A stretch of 35,069 bases of DNA from Dehalococcoidia bacterium (GTDB lineage: Bacteria > Chloroflexota > Dehalococcoidia > Tepidiformales > Tepidiformaceae), in the NCBI GenBank assembly GCA_020853755.1, contig JADYYG010000012.1, forward strand, positions 1 to 35,069, read 5' to 3'. This document shows positions 1 through 7,895 of the stretch, piece after piece; positions within the stretch are counted from its first letter, which is position 1, and each line of letters opens with the position of its first letter. Under the pieces are notes generated by a model. The model did not search any database and had not been told where the DNA came from. It was given only the letters and a program-made list of their open reading frames with translations. Position numbers and translations under genes: made by a program.

Positions 1-88
1 GCGCTAGCGGGACGCGAACGTCCGGCACTGACTGCCATTCGGCCCCTGCGGGATCGGCCAACGCACCGCTGAGTTTCGCGACTTTCAT
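1..88 (-). CDS. Probable heme-b (gamma) subunit of an ethylbenzene-dehydrogenase-type complex, N-terminal part only
   Basis: The window edge cuts this gene, so only about 29 codons are visible. They begin MKVAKLSGALADP and continue through a Trp (AEWQSVP) to VRVPLA. That opening resembles the N-terminus of the type II DMSO-reductase heme-b subunits (EbdC-like), where an early D-P...W...VPL pattern starts the beta-sandwich that holds heme b. Its ATG overlaps the stop codon of the upstream molybdenum subunit as TGATG, so the two are translationally coupled and probably make partners of one complex. The family role is to pass electrons from the iron-sulfur subunit to an external acceptor. The assignment rests on context and a short stretch of sequence, so it is tentative. 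No beta (four-cluster ferredoxin) subunit lies inside the window. Confidence 0.5.
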   Translation of the reverse strand, partial: MKVAKLSGALADPAGAEWQSVPDVRVPLA

Positions 89-2940
89 CAGTCGACCTCC
101 ACCTTTTCGAAGTCGCAGCGTGTCCAGCGTTCGGCTGGCACCGGCTGCCATTCGGCGCCGAGGTGGCTCAAGTGACCGTAGCCTCCAGCGAAGCCGATCC
201 ACTTGACCATCCCGGGTTCGATCTCGTTTGCGCCGCTCCATTCGGGGTACTGGAAGCCTGCCCAGCCGTTGTAGGAAACGAGCTGGCCGCGCTTCACGTT
301 CGGCGCCACGCGCGCCCGGCTCTTGAACTGGCTGACGTCGTTCCAGATGCGAATCAGGTCGCCGTCCTTCACGCCGCGCTCGGCCGCATCGTCCGAGTTC
401 ACGACCACGTCCGGTTCGCCGCGGTGCGTGCCGAGGATGACCCAGTTCGCCTGGTTCATCGTGTGGATGCTCCAGCGGTTGTGGCCGGAGGTCATGCCGA
501 TGGGGTATTCGCCGCCCATGTTTGGGTTCGGCTTGTAGGTCGGCAGTTCTTCGTGGGCTTCAAGGAACCACTCGTGGTCGATGTAGAACTGGGCCCGGCG
601 GGCATACGTCGGGAACGGCGTCCCGCGCTCCGTGTGGTCGCGGAAGGGGACGTGCGTCTCGTTCGCCTTGATCGGCGACGCCTGGGCAAGCGCCATCGGC
701 GATAGTCCCCAGTCGATGAACCGGACGTGGCCCTTTTCGCGGAGCGTGCGGAGGCTCGTGCCCATCGGCAGGGTGCCGGCCAGGGCGGAGTCACGAATCT
801 GCTCGTCCGCCAGCCGCTCCTCGTCGAGGAGGAAGCCCTTCATCGTGTAGGCGTCGGGCAGGGCGGCGTAGCGGCGGGTCATGCCCTTCGTGTCCTTGTA
901 CGAAGTCAGTCCGCGGTCGCGAGCGCGCTCGGCCATCTTTTCGAAGAGGGCGTTGTAGATCTGCCACTCGTTCCGGGCCTCTCCGGCCGGTTCTGCGGCC
1001 TTGTCGCTGAACGTCAGGTTCATCAGGTGAGGCGTCGGGATGTGGAACCCGATCTTCTCGTAGTGCTGCGCCGCCGGGAGGACGTAGTCGCTGTAGAGGC
1101 CGGTCTGGCTGATGCGGAAGTCGATCGAAACGATGAGATCGAGCTTCGGCCAGAGGGTATCGAGGAGGGCCTTCTTGCCGCCGCGCGTGCGCCGGAGCAT
1201 GTTGCCGCCGCATTCGATCAGGATGCGTGGCGGTTCTTCCGGCCGGGGGTGGTCCATGCCCTGCCACCAGCCTTTGTCGATGGCCTCATTGAAGTACTCA
1301 TCGAAGGTGCGCGGGAGGGAATCGTCGCCCCAGCCGGGCGTGTTCCATCGCTCCTTGTAGTTGGCTTGCCAGTACCACCAGAAGGCGGGCGGCGCCGAAG
1401 TCGAGTCGTTCGGATGCTCGTTCGAGGAGTCTTCGCCGCCGGCGCCGAACATGCCCGCGAGGCCGCCGGGCGTGCGCTGCAGCTTCGAAGACATCTGGCC
1501 CATGCGCTTGACCGCGATTTCGGTGGTCGCCGTGGGGTCCATCTGCTTGAAGGCAGCGATCGCGGCGTCGCGCCCGGAGAGCACGATCTCGGTGTTCGCG
1601 GCGCCCGGGCCGGGCTTGTTCGTGGCGATGAAGGCGCCGTCGTGCATGCCGGACGCCCAGCAACGGATGCCGGTGCCCTTCTTGCCCCAGTTGCCGGTGA
1701 CGGCGAGGAGCAGCGCCTGGGCGCGCTCCATCAGGTCGCCGTGATAGAACTTGCAGGCGTTGTAGCCCAGCATGATGTTCGTGCGCTTCGTCGCGCACTT
1801 GCGAGCGATGTCACGGACGACGTCGGGGTGGACGCCGGTGATTGCCTGCTGCTTTTCAGGCGTGAACTTCTCGTTCAGGTGCTGCTTGAGGATGTCGTAG
1901 GCAGGCCGCACCTGGACGGTAGAACCGTCCTTGAGCTGCACATCGAAGGTTCCTTCGAGGGCAATCTCCACGCCCTTGAGGAAGATGTTCGCGCGGTCCG
2001 CTTTGCGGATACCGGACCCGATGACCCACTGGTACATCTGGTCCTCGAGTCCCGTGCCTTCGACATCGGCCTGGCGAAGGTACCGGCGCGTATCGGTGCG
2101 GACGAGGAAGCCGAGGTCTGTCTGTTCCTTGACGAACTTCCAGTTCGCCAGGTTCTCTTCGAAGATGACCTGGACGAGCGCGAGGCCGAAGGCCGGGTCC
2201 GTCCCACCATTGATCGGCACCTGGATATCAGCGTGCAGGTGGGAGGGGTTCACATCGGGCGAGATGTTGATGACCTCGGCGCCGTTGTACCGCGCTTCGG
2301 CGATGAAGTGGTAGAACGGGATGCGCGTATAGATCGGGTTCATGTGCCAGCTGAGCACAACTTCCGAGTGGAACCAGTCATCAGCCGAAGACACGGGGCT
2401 GAAGCGGCCGAAGGTCTCGTACAGACCGATGGAGAAGTCGTTGATCGAGCCGTTCAGGTCGAGCCCGTGGCCGCCGAGGGTGCTGAAGAACTTATTCGTC
2501 GGGATGACGGTCGCCATCTCCGGCGTTCCTTCGTGGGCGATGGTCTGGGGGCCGCCGTCCTCGATGGCGTCGATCATGCGGTCTGCGATGTCAGTTAGCG
2601 CTTCGTCCCAGCTGACGCGGTTCCAGCGTCCCTCGCCGCGTTCGCCAACGCGCTTCAGGGGGTAGAGGAGGCGGTCTGGCCCGTAAAGGGACTGGCTCCA
2701 CGAAGCGCCCTTCTGGCATCCCATCGGGTTGAAGTCCGGCACGCCGGGTTCAATCGTCTGGAACGTACCAGATTGCTCTTCCCGCCAGACCTGGCCACCG
2801 CGGACGTACACGCGCATGGGGCAGTTGCCGGGGTAGCAATCGACGCAGTGGGTGCCCCAGTAGACGGCGTCCCACTCCCACTTCTTACGGTAGAGGTCGC
2901 CGGGGCCGGAATAGATCCGTTCTGTCTCTGCTGCCTTCAT
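88..2940 (-). CDS. Molybdopterin oxidoreductase catalytic (alpha) subunit, ethylbenzene dehydrogenase-like, copy 1
   Basis: This 950-residue protein belongs to the DMSO reductase superfamily, type II branch (NarG, EbdA, steroid C25 dehydrogenase, selenate reductase). The N-terminal FS0 iron-sulfur site is visible as His31, Cys35, Cys40 and Cys75 (DCYPGNCP and GCQKG), followed by YPLKRVGERGEGRW as in EbdA-like proteins. A probable Mo-ligand Asp lies in the INDFS segment, by analogy with the NarG/EbdA Asp region. Homologues bind bis-MGD and either hydroxylate hydrocarbons with water or reduce oxyanions. The ATG at 2940 is preferred over an upstream in-frame extension because residues 17-78 then align with the neighbouring paralogue without a gap and with identical numbering. 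No Tat signal precedes the domain, so a cytoplasmic site is inferred. Its stop overlaps the next gene. No strong ribosome binding site is seen. The substrate is unknown. Confidence 0.9.
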   Translation of the reverse strand: MKAAETERIYSGPGDLYRKKWEWDAVYWGTHCVDCYPGNCPMRVYVRGGQVWREEQSGTFQTIEPGVPDFNPMGCQKGASWSQSLYGPDRLLYPLKRVGERGEGRWNRVSWDEALTDIADRMIDAIEDGGPQTIAHEGTPEMATVIPTNKFFSTLGGHGLDLNGSINDFSIGLYETFGRFSPVSSADDWFHSEVVLSWHMNPIYTRIPFYHFIAEARYNGAEVINISPDVNPSHLHADIQVPINGGTDPAFGLALVQVIFEENLANWKFVKEQTDLGFLVRTDTRRYLRQADVEGTGLEDQMYQWVIGSGIRKADRANIFLKGVEIALEGTFDVQLKDGSTVQVRPAYDILKQHLNEKFTPEKQQAITGVHPDVVRDIARKCATKRTNIMLGYNACKFYHGDLMERAQALLLAVTGNWGKKGTGIRCWASGMHDGAFIATNKPGPGAANTEIVLSGRDAAIAAFKQMDPTATTEIAVKRMGQMSSKLQRTPGGLAGMFGAGGEDSSNEHPNDSTSAPPAFWWYWQANYKERWNTPGWGDDSLPRTFDEYFNEAIDKGWWQGMDHPRPEEPPRILIECGGNMLRRTRGGKKALLDTLWPKLDLIVSIDFRISQTGLYSDYVLPAAQHYEKIGFHIPTPHLMNLTFSDKAAEPAGEARNEWQIYNALFEKMAERARDRGLTSYKDTKGMTRRYAALPDAYTMKGFLLDEERLADEQIRDSALAGTLPMGTSLRTLREKGHVRFIDWGLSPMALAQASPIKANETHVPFRDHTERGTPFPTYARRAQFYIDHEWFLEAHEELPTYKPNPNMGGEYPIGMTSGHNRWSIHTMNQANWVILGTHRGEPDVVVNSDDAAERGVKDGDLIRIWNDVSQFKSRARVAPNVKRGQLVSYNGWAGFQYPEWSGANEIEPGMVKWIGFAGGYGHLSHLGAEWQPVPAERWTRCDFEKVEVD

Positions 2941-3027
2941 GGCGGGAATCTTCGAAGCGGCGTGGCAGGCGAGGTTAGGCCGGCCGTCATACAACCGGGG
3001 AACTCGGCGCGCAGGCTGGAACGGCAC

Positions 3028-3056
3028 AAAAAGACGGGAGCCGATCGGCTCCCGTC
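3028..3056 (-). terminator. Intrinsic terminator after molybdoenzyme copy 2
   Basis: A perfect 24-base palindrome at 3033-3056 (10-bp GC-rich arms around a GATC loop) is followed, on the minus strand, by five T residues (As at 3028-3032). It begins 27 bases past the stop codon of the 3083-5854 gene and 88 bases before the start of the next molybdoenzyme. This is the classic form of a Rho-independent terminator. It implies that the two paralogous catalytic subunits are at least partly separate transcription units, although no convincing promoter is visible in the short gap after it. Confidence 0.88.
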
Positions 3057-3082
3057 CCCGCTGCATGATCGCCTGGGAATCG

Positions 3083-5854
3083 TCACCCCATTTTGGCGAT
3101 CCCTACGCGAGTGCTGCGCATTACCGGCGATGGTTGCCACTCCGTCACCCAGTAGCGAAGGTGGCCGTAGCCGCCCGCCAGGTGGAGCCACTTGATCATC
3201 CCGGGCTCGAGGTCGTTCGGGCCGGCCCAGTTCGGGAACTGGAACGGGTCCCAGCCGTTGTACATAACGACCTGGCCCGGCTGGGCGCTCTCGCTGAGGA
3301 GCACCTTCACCTGGAACTCGCCGAGGTCGTTGTGCACGCGCACCATCTCGTCGTCTTCGATCCCGCGGTTCCGTGCATCGGTGGTGTTCATCACCAGGTG
3401 GGGCGTGCCGCGGTGGGTGTCGAGCATGAGCTGCGTGCTGTTGTTGTTCGAGTGGATGCTCCAGCGGTTGTGGCCACTGGTGATCTGGAAGTCGTAGTTT
3501 CCGCCCATTACCGGCGGCGCCTTGTAACGCGGCAGGTGCTCATCCGCTTCGATGAACCATGGGTGCTCGATGAGGAATTGAGCCCTGCGCGCCAGCGTCG
3601 GGTAGGGGTCGCCTTTCTCCACGTGGTCGCGGAATGGGACGAATGTCTCGTCCCGCTTCGGCGTCGTTGCCTGGGCGATGGCGCGGGGGTTGATGCCGAG
3701 GCTCTGCCAGCGGTAGTAGCCTTTTTCGCGGATGTCTTCGAGGCTTGCGTTCGGCGGGAGCGTGCCGGTGACCGCGCTATCGCGGATCATCTCGTCGGCG
3801 AGCACTTCTTCGTTCAGGAACATGCCGCGCTTGGTGAAGCTGTCGTGGGCGTTCTGCGGGTCGCGGCGGACTCCGCGGGCATCGTTATACGGTTCGATGC
3901 CGCGAGCACGGGCGCGCGCCTGAACCTTCTCCGTGATCCGCCGGTACGCTTCCCATTCGTCGACACACTCGCCCGGCGGCTCGACCGCCTTGTCGCAGAA
4001 GGTGAGGTGCATCACGTGAGTCGAGGGGATGCCGAAGCCGATCTTCTCGTACCACTGGGCGCAGGGCAGGATGTAGTCGGAGAAGAGGGCGGTGGTGCTC
4101 ATGCGCACTTCGAGCGTGACGACGCAGGTGAGTTGCGGCCAGAGCTTTTCGAGGAGCATCTTGCTGCCGCCACGGGTGCGCCGGAGGACGTTTCCGCCCA
4201 TCTCGATGATGACCCGCGTGGGGTGTTCCTTGCGGGGCACATCGACGCCGTTCCACCAGCCGCTGCGGCTGGCTTCGTCGAAGTACTCGGCGAACGGCCG
4301 CTTCATGCTCGGGTCGTGCCAGTCCGGGCGCTCCCACGTTTCCTTGTAGCCGGCGTGGTGGTACCACCAGAACACGGGCGGTACGAGGCCCATCGATGAC
4401 TGCCGCGACTGTTCGACGGCGACGATGAGCGGGGTGAGTGACGGGTCCTGGCTTACCTGGGCGTTGATGAGCATTTCGCGCATATCGAGGAGGCCGGCGA
4501 CTTCGTCCGGGCCGCGCTTCGTCTTCATCATCACCGTGCCCGAGCCGTCGAAGAGGCCCGCGAGCCAGGCGCGGACGCCGGTGCCCTGCTTGCCCCAGTT
4601 CCCGGTGAGCGCCAGCAGGAGGAGCTGGCTGCGCTCCATGAGGTCGCCGTGGTAGTGCTTGCCCATGCCGCCGAGGGCCGAAAGGATGCCGGTCTTCCTG
4701 GACGCGATCTTCCGGGCGAGCATTCGCGTGGCGGCGGGGTCGACACCGGCAATCGGCTGAACTGCTTCCGGCGTGTATTCCTGCAGCCGTTCGCGCATGA
4801 GGGCGAAGACGGTCGTCACGGTCGCTGGGCCGGAGCGCGTCGCCACCTGCCATTCGCCTTCCAATGCGGGCACGACGGCGCCCCACTTGAGTGACCCTCG
4901 CGGTGCGGCCGCCAGGCCCTTGCTCCGAGAGTCCCAAACGTAGAACTGTTCGTCGCTTCCGCCCTCGGCGAGGTCGCTTGCCCGGAGGTAGCGGTTCGTC
5001 GCCTTGTTCACGAGCAGGGGCAGGTCTGTCTGTTCGCGGACGAAGGTCTCGTCGATGAGCTTTTCCTCCACGACGACCTGGGCCATGGCGAGCGCCAGCG
5101 CGGCATCGGTGCCGACCTTCACGGGGACGAAGTAGTCCGCGTGCAATGCGGAGGGCGAGAAATCGGGTGCGATCACGATGACTTCGGTGCCCTTGTAGCG
5201 GGCTTCGTTCACGAAGTGGACATGCGGGATGCGCGTGTAATTCGGGTTGCCCGCCCAGATGATGAAGACTTCGGAGTGGAACCAGTCGTCCACACTGCTG
5301 ACCGGGTCGAACGTCCCGTAGGTCAGGTAGTAGCCGGGCGCGAAGTCGTTCATTTCGGCATTCACGTCGGTGGTCAGTCCGCCGACCGATGCCAGCAGCC
5401 CGGCGCGCCCCGTGACCGACGCGGGCGGGGTGTTGCAGCCGGAAGGGGCAATGATCGACTCGCCGCCCACTTCGACCGCGGCATCGAGGATCTTGTCTGC
5501 GATTTCCGTCGTGGCCTGATCCCAGCTGATGCGCTCCCAGCGGGCCGAACCGCGCTCGCCGACGCGCTTCAGAGGGTAGAGCACGCGCTCTTCGCCGCGG
5601 GCCATCACCGACCAGGCGACGCCCTTCTGGCAGCCCATCGGGTTCATGTCGGGCACGCCCGGTTCGTACGTGGGGAAGGTGGCCGCGGATTCTTCGCGGA
5701 CAACCTTGCCGTCCTTCACGTACACGCGCATCGGGCAGTTGCCGGGATAGCAGTCGATGCAGTGCGATGCCCAGCGCACCTCATCCCACGACCAGCGGGA
5801 TCGGTAGGACTCGCTCGCGACCTCGTTCGTTCCTCGGGCCTGGGTTGCGGTCAT
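3083..5854 (-). CDS. Molybdopterin oxidoreductase catalytic (alpha) subunit, ethylbenzene dehydrogenase-like, copy 2
   Basis: This 923-residue protein is a paralogue of the 88-2940 product and has the same architecture. The FS0 ligands fall at His31, Cys35, Cys40 and Cys75, exactly as in copy 1. YPLKRVGERGSARW follows, then an MNDFAPGYY segment holding the likely Mo-ligand Asp and a DDWFHSEV block. The C-terminal domain carries the family's TSGHNRWSIHS and YNGWDPFQFP segments. A strong AGGAGG site 8 bases upstream supports the ATG at 5854. No twin-arginine or other signal peptide is present. No subunit gene follows it before the terminator, so it may be a single-chain enzyme or may share the electron-transfer subunits encoded after copy 1. 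It lies 164 bases downstream of the Crp/Fnr gene on the same strand, which suggests redox control. The substrate cannot be read from the sequence. Confidence 0.9.
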   Translation of the reverse strand: MTATQARGTNEVASESYRSRWSWDEVRWASHCIDCYPGNCPMRVYVKDGKVVREESAATFPTYEPGVPDMNPMGCQKGVAWSVMARGEERVLYPLKRVGERGSARWERISWDQATTEIADKILDAAVEVGGESIIAPSGCNTPPASVTGRAGLLASVGGLTTDVNAEMNDFAPGYYLTYGTFDPVSSVDDWFHSEVFIIWAGNPNYTRIPHVHFVNEARYKGTEVIVIAPDFSPSALHADYFVPVKVGTDAALALAMAQVVVEEKLIDETFVREQTDLPLLVNKATNRYLRASDLAEGGSDEQFYVWDSRSKGLAAAPRGSLKWGAVVPALEGEWQVATRSGPATVTTVFALMRERLQEYTPEAVQPIAGVDPAATRMLARKIASRKTGILSALGGMGKHYHGDLMERSQLLLLALTGNWGKQGTGVRAWLAGLFDGSGTVMMKTKRGPDEVAGLLDMREMLINAQVSQDPSLTPLIVAVEQSRQSSMGLVPPVFWWYHHAGYKETWERPDWHDPSMKRPFAEYFDEASRSGWWNGVDVPRKEHPTRVIIEMGGNVLRRTRGGSKMLLEKLWPQLTCVVTLEVRMSTTALFSDYILPCAQWYEKIGFGIPSTHVMHLTFCDKAVEPPGECVDEWEAYRRITEKVQARARARGIEPYNDARGVRRDPQNAHDSFTKRGMFLNEEVLADEMIRDSAVTGTLPPNASLEDIREKGYYRWQSLGINPRAIAQATTPKRDETFVPFRDHVEKGDPYPTLARRAQFLIEHPWFIEADEHLPRYKAPPVMGGNYDFQITSGHNRWSIHSNNNSTQLMLDTHRGTPHLVMNTTDARNRGIEDDEMVRVHNDLGEFQVKVLLSESAQPGQVVMYNGWDPFQFPNWAGPNDLEPGMIKWLHLAGGYGHLRYWVTEWQPSPVMRSTRVGIAKMG

Positions 5855-5900
5855 CGCGGATCCTCCTGCCTTTCGCGACAGCGTGGTCGCGTCGGGGCCG

Positions 5901-5940
5901 GGGCGCCTGCGCGCTAGCAGGATGGGGCGCGGAGGCGCCC
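5901..5940 (-). other. Imperfect GC-rich hairpin in the leader of molybdoenzyme copy 2
   Basis: Arms at 5901-5914 and 5927-5940 are complementary over 14 bases with one mismatch and enclose a 12-base loop. The hairpin lies 47-86 bases upstream of the ATG at 5854, inside the presumed 5' leader. It has no T-tract, so it is not a typical terminator. A second, smaller inverted repeat (CGCGAC, 6 bases, GTCGCG) lies between it and the start codon at 5874-5891. Whether either has a regulatory role is unknown. Confidence 0.35.
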
Positions 5941-5967
5941 GGCCGCACGCCGCAGCCTGCCATGCAA

Positions 5968-5993
5968 ACGGCCGCCAGAAACATGACGGCCGT
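5968..5993 (-). terminator. Weak hairpin after the Crp/Fnr gene
   Basis: Seven-base arms ACGGCCG (5968-5974) and CGGCCGT (5987-5993) enclose a 12-base loop and are followed by only three Ts on the minus strand. It starts 25 bases after the regulator's stop codon. One arm overlaps a 14-base perfect palindrome, ATGACGGCCGTCAT, at 5983-5996, which could instead be a protein-binding site. A weak or partial terminator between the regulator and molybdoenzyme copy 2 is possible. Confidence 0.3.
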
Positions 5994-6018
5994 CATACGC
6001 ATCGATTGGAAGGAGGGC

Positions 6019-6822
6019 TCAGCGCCGGCGGAGCGGGGTCGTGTTGCCGGCCTGTTCCGCGAAGACGCCGCATTCGAACTGGCACTCCTCGCAGTTGATC
6101 GCCTCGCGTACCCGGATGATGTCGAGGATCGAGATGATCTGGTTGTCGGTGGCGACGACCCCAAGTTGTTGCATCTCCGACATCACGCGGATGGCTGTCT
6201 CCACCGTCACGCCGGCACGGTCGGCGATGTGCTGGCGGGTCAGCGGGTAATCGATGCGGATGGCCGAGCCATCCTGGACGCCGAACTGCCGGGCAAGTTG
6301 GAGCAACGTGCAGCCGATCCGCCCACGGGCATCCTTCAGCGCGGCTATCGCCGCCGTGATATCGCGTTGGCGGACTTCGAGGCAGAGCTGCTGCATCGCG
6401 TTGCGAATGGTGATCGGGTAGTCCTCTGCGAGTTGAGTGAGCACGAGCCTCGGGACGAACACGAACTCGGAGTCCGTCAGCGTCACGGCGGTCGTCATGT
6501 AAGCCCGGCCGTCGACCGCTGCTTCGAGGTCGATAGCTGCTGTTGGCGCATGGAATCCGACGGCATGCTGGCGCCCATCGGCCATCAGGTGGAGCAAGCG
6601 GACGCGGCCCCGGGTGAGTACCCACAGGCCTGCGCAGTCCTCGCCCTCTTCGAAAATCCGCCGGTTCGTTTTGAACCGCATGACCGACGAGCGTGCCGCG
6701 ACGTCGTAGATTTCGGTTTCGTCGAGGCCGGAAACGAGGGCACACGCCTTTAAGGCGCCTGCGACACCCGAAATCTGATCCTTGCCCGGCACGACCGTCC
6801 CAGCCGTCGGTGCTCGTGACAC
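6019..6822 (-). CDS. Crp/Fnr family transcriptional regulator with a C-terminal Cys cluster
   Basis: This 267-residue protein has an N-terminal cyclic-nucleotide-binding-like beta-roll (about residues 25-150, with FEEGEDCAGLWVL and TRGRVRLLH), a dimerisation helix and a C-terminal winged helix. The recognition helix contains TVETAIR, close to the FNR consensus TVETISR with Ser replaced by Ile; the Glu and Arg that contact bases are kept. After the winged helix comes an unusual tail with Cys244, Cys247 and Cys251 (CEECQFEC), which could bind an iron-sulfur cluster or another metal. FNR proper carries its cluster cysteines at the N-terminus. The GTG at 6822 has an AGAGG-like site upstream; a second in-frame GTG at 6792 is possible. 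The gene sits just before the two molybdoenzyme genes and is their likely regulator. A palindrome 50 bases upstream suggests autoregulation. Confidence 0.85.
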   Translation of the reverse strand: MSRAPTAGTVVPGKDQISGVAGALKACALVSGLDETEIYDVAARSSVMRFKTNRRIFEEGEDCAGLWVLTRGRVRLLHLMADGRQHAVGFHAPTAAIDLEAAVDGRAYMTTAVTLTDSEFVFVPRLVLTQLAEDYPITIRNAMQQLCLEVRQRDITAAIAALKDARGRIGCTLLQLARQFGVQDGSAIRIDYPLTRQHIADRAGVTVETAIRVMSEMQQLGVVATDNQIISILDIIRVREAINCEECQFECGVFAEQAGNTTPLRRR

Positions 6823-6872
6823 TTGCCTGCTACCTCTGGGAGCGATGCTGGCCCGGGGGAGAAGGCTCGAAT

Positions 6873-6886
6873 GTGACTAAAGTCAC
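6873..6886. promoter_or_regulatory. Crp/Fnr-type palindromic operator upstream of the regulator gene
   Basis: The sequence GTGACTAAAGTCAC has perfect half-sites, GTGACT and AGTCAC, around a central AA. With its flanks it reads TGTGAC-N4-GTCACT, which fits the general Crp/Fnr family site (TGTGA/TTGAT-type half-sites). It lies 51-64 bases before the GTG of the regulator at 6822 and about 100 bases past the end of the alpha/beta hydrolase gene. Binding by the adjacent regulator is inferred from position and motif. Confidence 0.55.
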
Positions 6887-6989
6887 TTTGCAGGCAGTAA
6901 ACACGAATGGCGTTCGAGTTCTTCACAGGGCGATGACCCGAGGCGCCCCTTCGAGCGTTTTGCCCAGGGTTGCGCGAGCCAGGGGACGG

Positions 6990-7862
6990 CTACTTCAGGT
7001 ACTTGTTGAACCAGTTCACCGCCAGTTCCGCGCTGTGCTTGAAGTTCTTCCCGTACACGTCGTAGTGGGTGCCCGGGAGCACGTGATACTCCGAGATCGT
7101 GCCGGCCGGGAGGGCGTTCTTCGCGGCCAGGCCGGAGTTCTCGCGGCCGCCGTACTCCTCCTCTTCCTGGTCGATGATGAGGGCGGGGATCTGGATATTC
7201 GCCGCCGCGCTGCGCGTGTGATAGAGCCACATGGTCCGCGGGTCGCCGGAACCCTTGAGCGACTCGGGCATGTCGGGTGACCGGGTGATCACCTCGATTT
7301 CGCCCCGTGCCATGGCGCTGCCAACACGCTGGCCTTCTTCCGTGAGGACACCGAAGCCCCGCTCATCCAGCGCTGTGCCCATGCCGGGCACCTGGGCCAC
7401 AACCGCCCTGACACGCGGGTCGTTCCCCGTGACGTTGATGACGTGGCCCCCACCGTAGCTGGAACCCCAGAGGCCGAACCGCGCGGGGTCCACGGACGGC
7501 TCGGCGAGGAGGAAGTCCATGGCATTGTGGATGTCCCGGTTCTGGTCGAGCGGGTCGACCACCTCGCGGACGGGCCGCGCACGAACGGTGATGTATCCGT
7601 CGGCGTCAGGCTCAGGCTGCGTGTCCACCGTCACCAGGCGTGAGTCACTCTCGTACCAGCCGCGGTAGTCGAACGTAAGGCACACGAACCCGGCCTCGCA
7701 GAAGACCGGCGCGTAGCTGCGGCTGAGGTGGGACTTTGGCCCCGCCCAACCGTGGCAGAGCAGGATGGCCGGACGGCGTTCGCCTTCGCGTAGGTCGTCC
7801 GGGATGAAGAGGTCGCCCGACATTCGGGCGCCTTCGCTCCAGATGGTGACTTCCTTCTGCAT
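6990..7862 (-). CDS. Alpha/beta hydrolase (dienelactone hydrolase / X-Pro peptidase-like)
   Basis: This 290-residue cytoplasmic protein has the alpha/beta hydrolase fold. An oxyanion-hole HGWAG follows strand beta-3 near residue 37. The nucleophile elbow G-S-S-Y-G puts the catalytic Ser at about residue 135. An acid lies in the IIDQEEEE segment, and the catalytic His is in GTHYD near the C-terminus. Such proteins hydrolyse esters, lactones or thioesters; no substrate can be assigned. The start has a GGAGG site 7 bases upstream. It lies 33 bases after the short-chain dehydrogenase gene and is probably co-transcribed with it. It is followed by the Crp/Fnr gene on the same strand after a 167-base gap containing an operator-like palindrome. 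Its place in the same minus-strand run suggests a catabolic role. Confidence 0.82.
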   Translation of the reverse strand: MQKEVTIWSEGARMSGDLFIPDDLREGERRPAILLCHGWAGPKSHLSRSYAPVFCEAGFVCLTFDYRGWYESDSRLVTVDTQPEPDADGYITVRARPVREVVDPLDQNRDIHNAMDFLLAEPSVDPARFGLWGSSYGGGHVINVTGNDPRVRAVVAQVPGMGTALDERGFGVLTEEGQRVGSAMARGEIEVITRSPDMPESLKGSGDPRTMWLYHTRSAAANIQIPALIIDQEEEEYGGRENSGLAAKNALPAGTISEYHVLPGTHYDVYGKNFKHSAELAVNWFNKYLK

Positions 7863-7895
7863 TGTTAGACCTCCAGGGTGTCTTCAGAACGGAAC

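Noticed and set aside
727..2598. A long plus-strand open frame opposite molybdoenzyme copy 1.
   Set aside because: High GC content opens antisense frames. Its product is Arg/Val/Asp-rich without family features, whereas the minus-strand gene has clear motifs.
2941..3066. An N-terminal extension of molybdoenzyme copy 1.
   Set aside because: It would cover the terminator, has unlikely composition, and spoils the gapless alignment with copy 2.
5781..6002. A minus-strand frame of about 74 codons beginning with a hydrophobic, lipobox-like N-terminus between the Crp/Fnr and molybdoenzyme genes.
   Set aside because: It has no ribosome binding site, turns Arg/Pro-rich after the hydrophobic part, and overlaps the start of the well-supported molybdoenzyme in another frame by about 74 bases.
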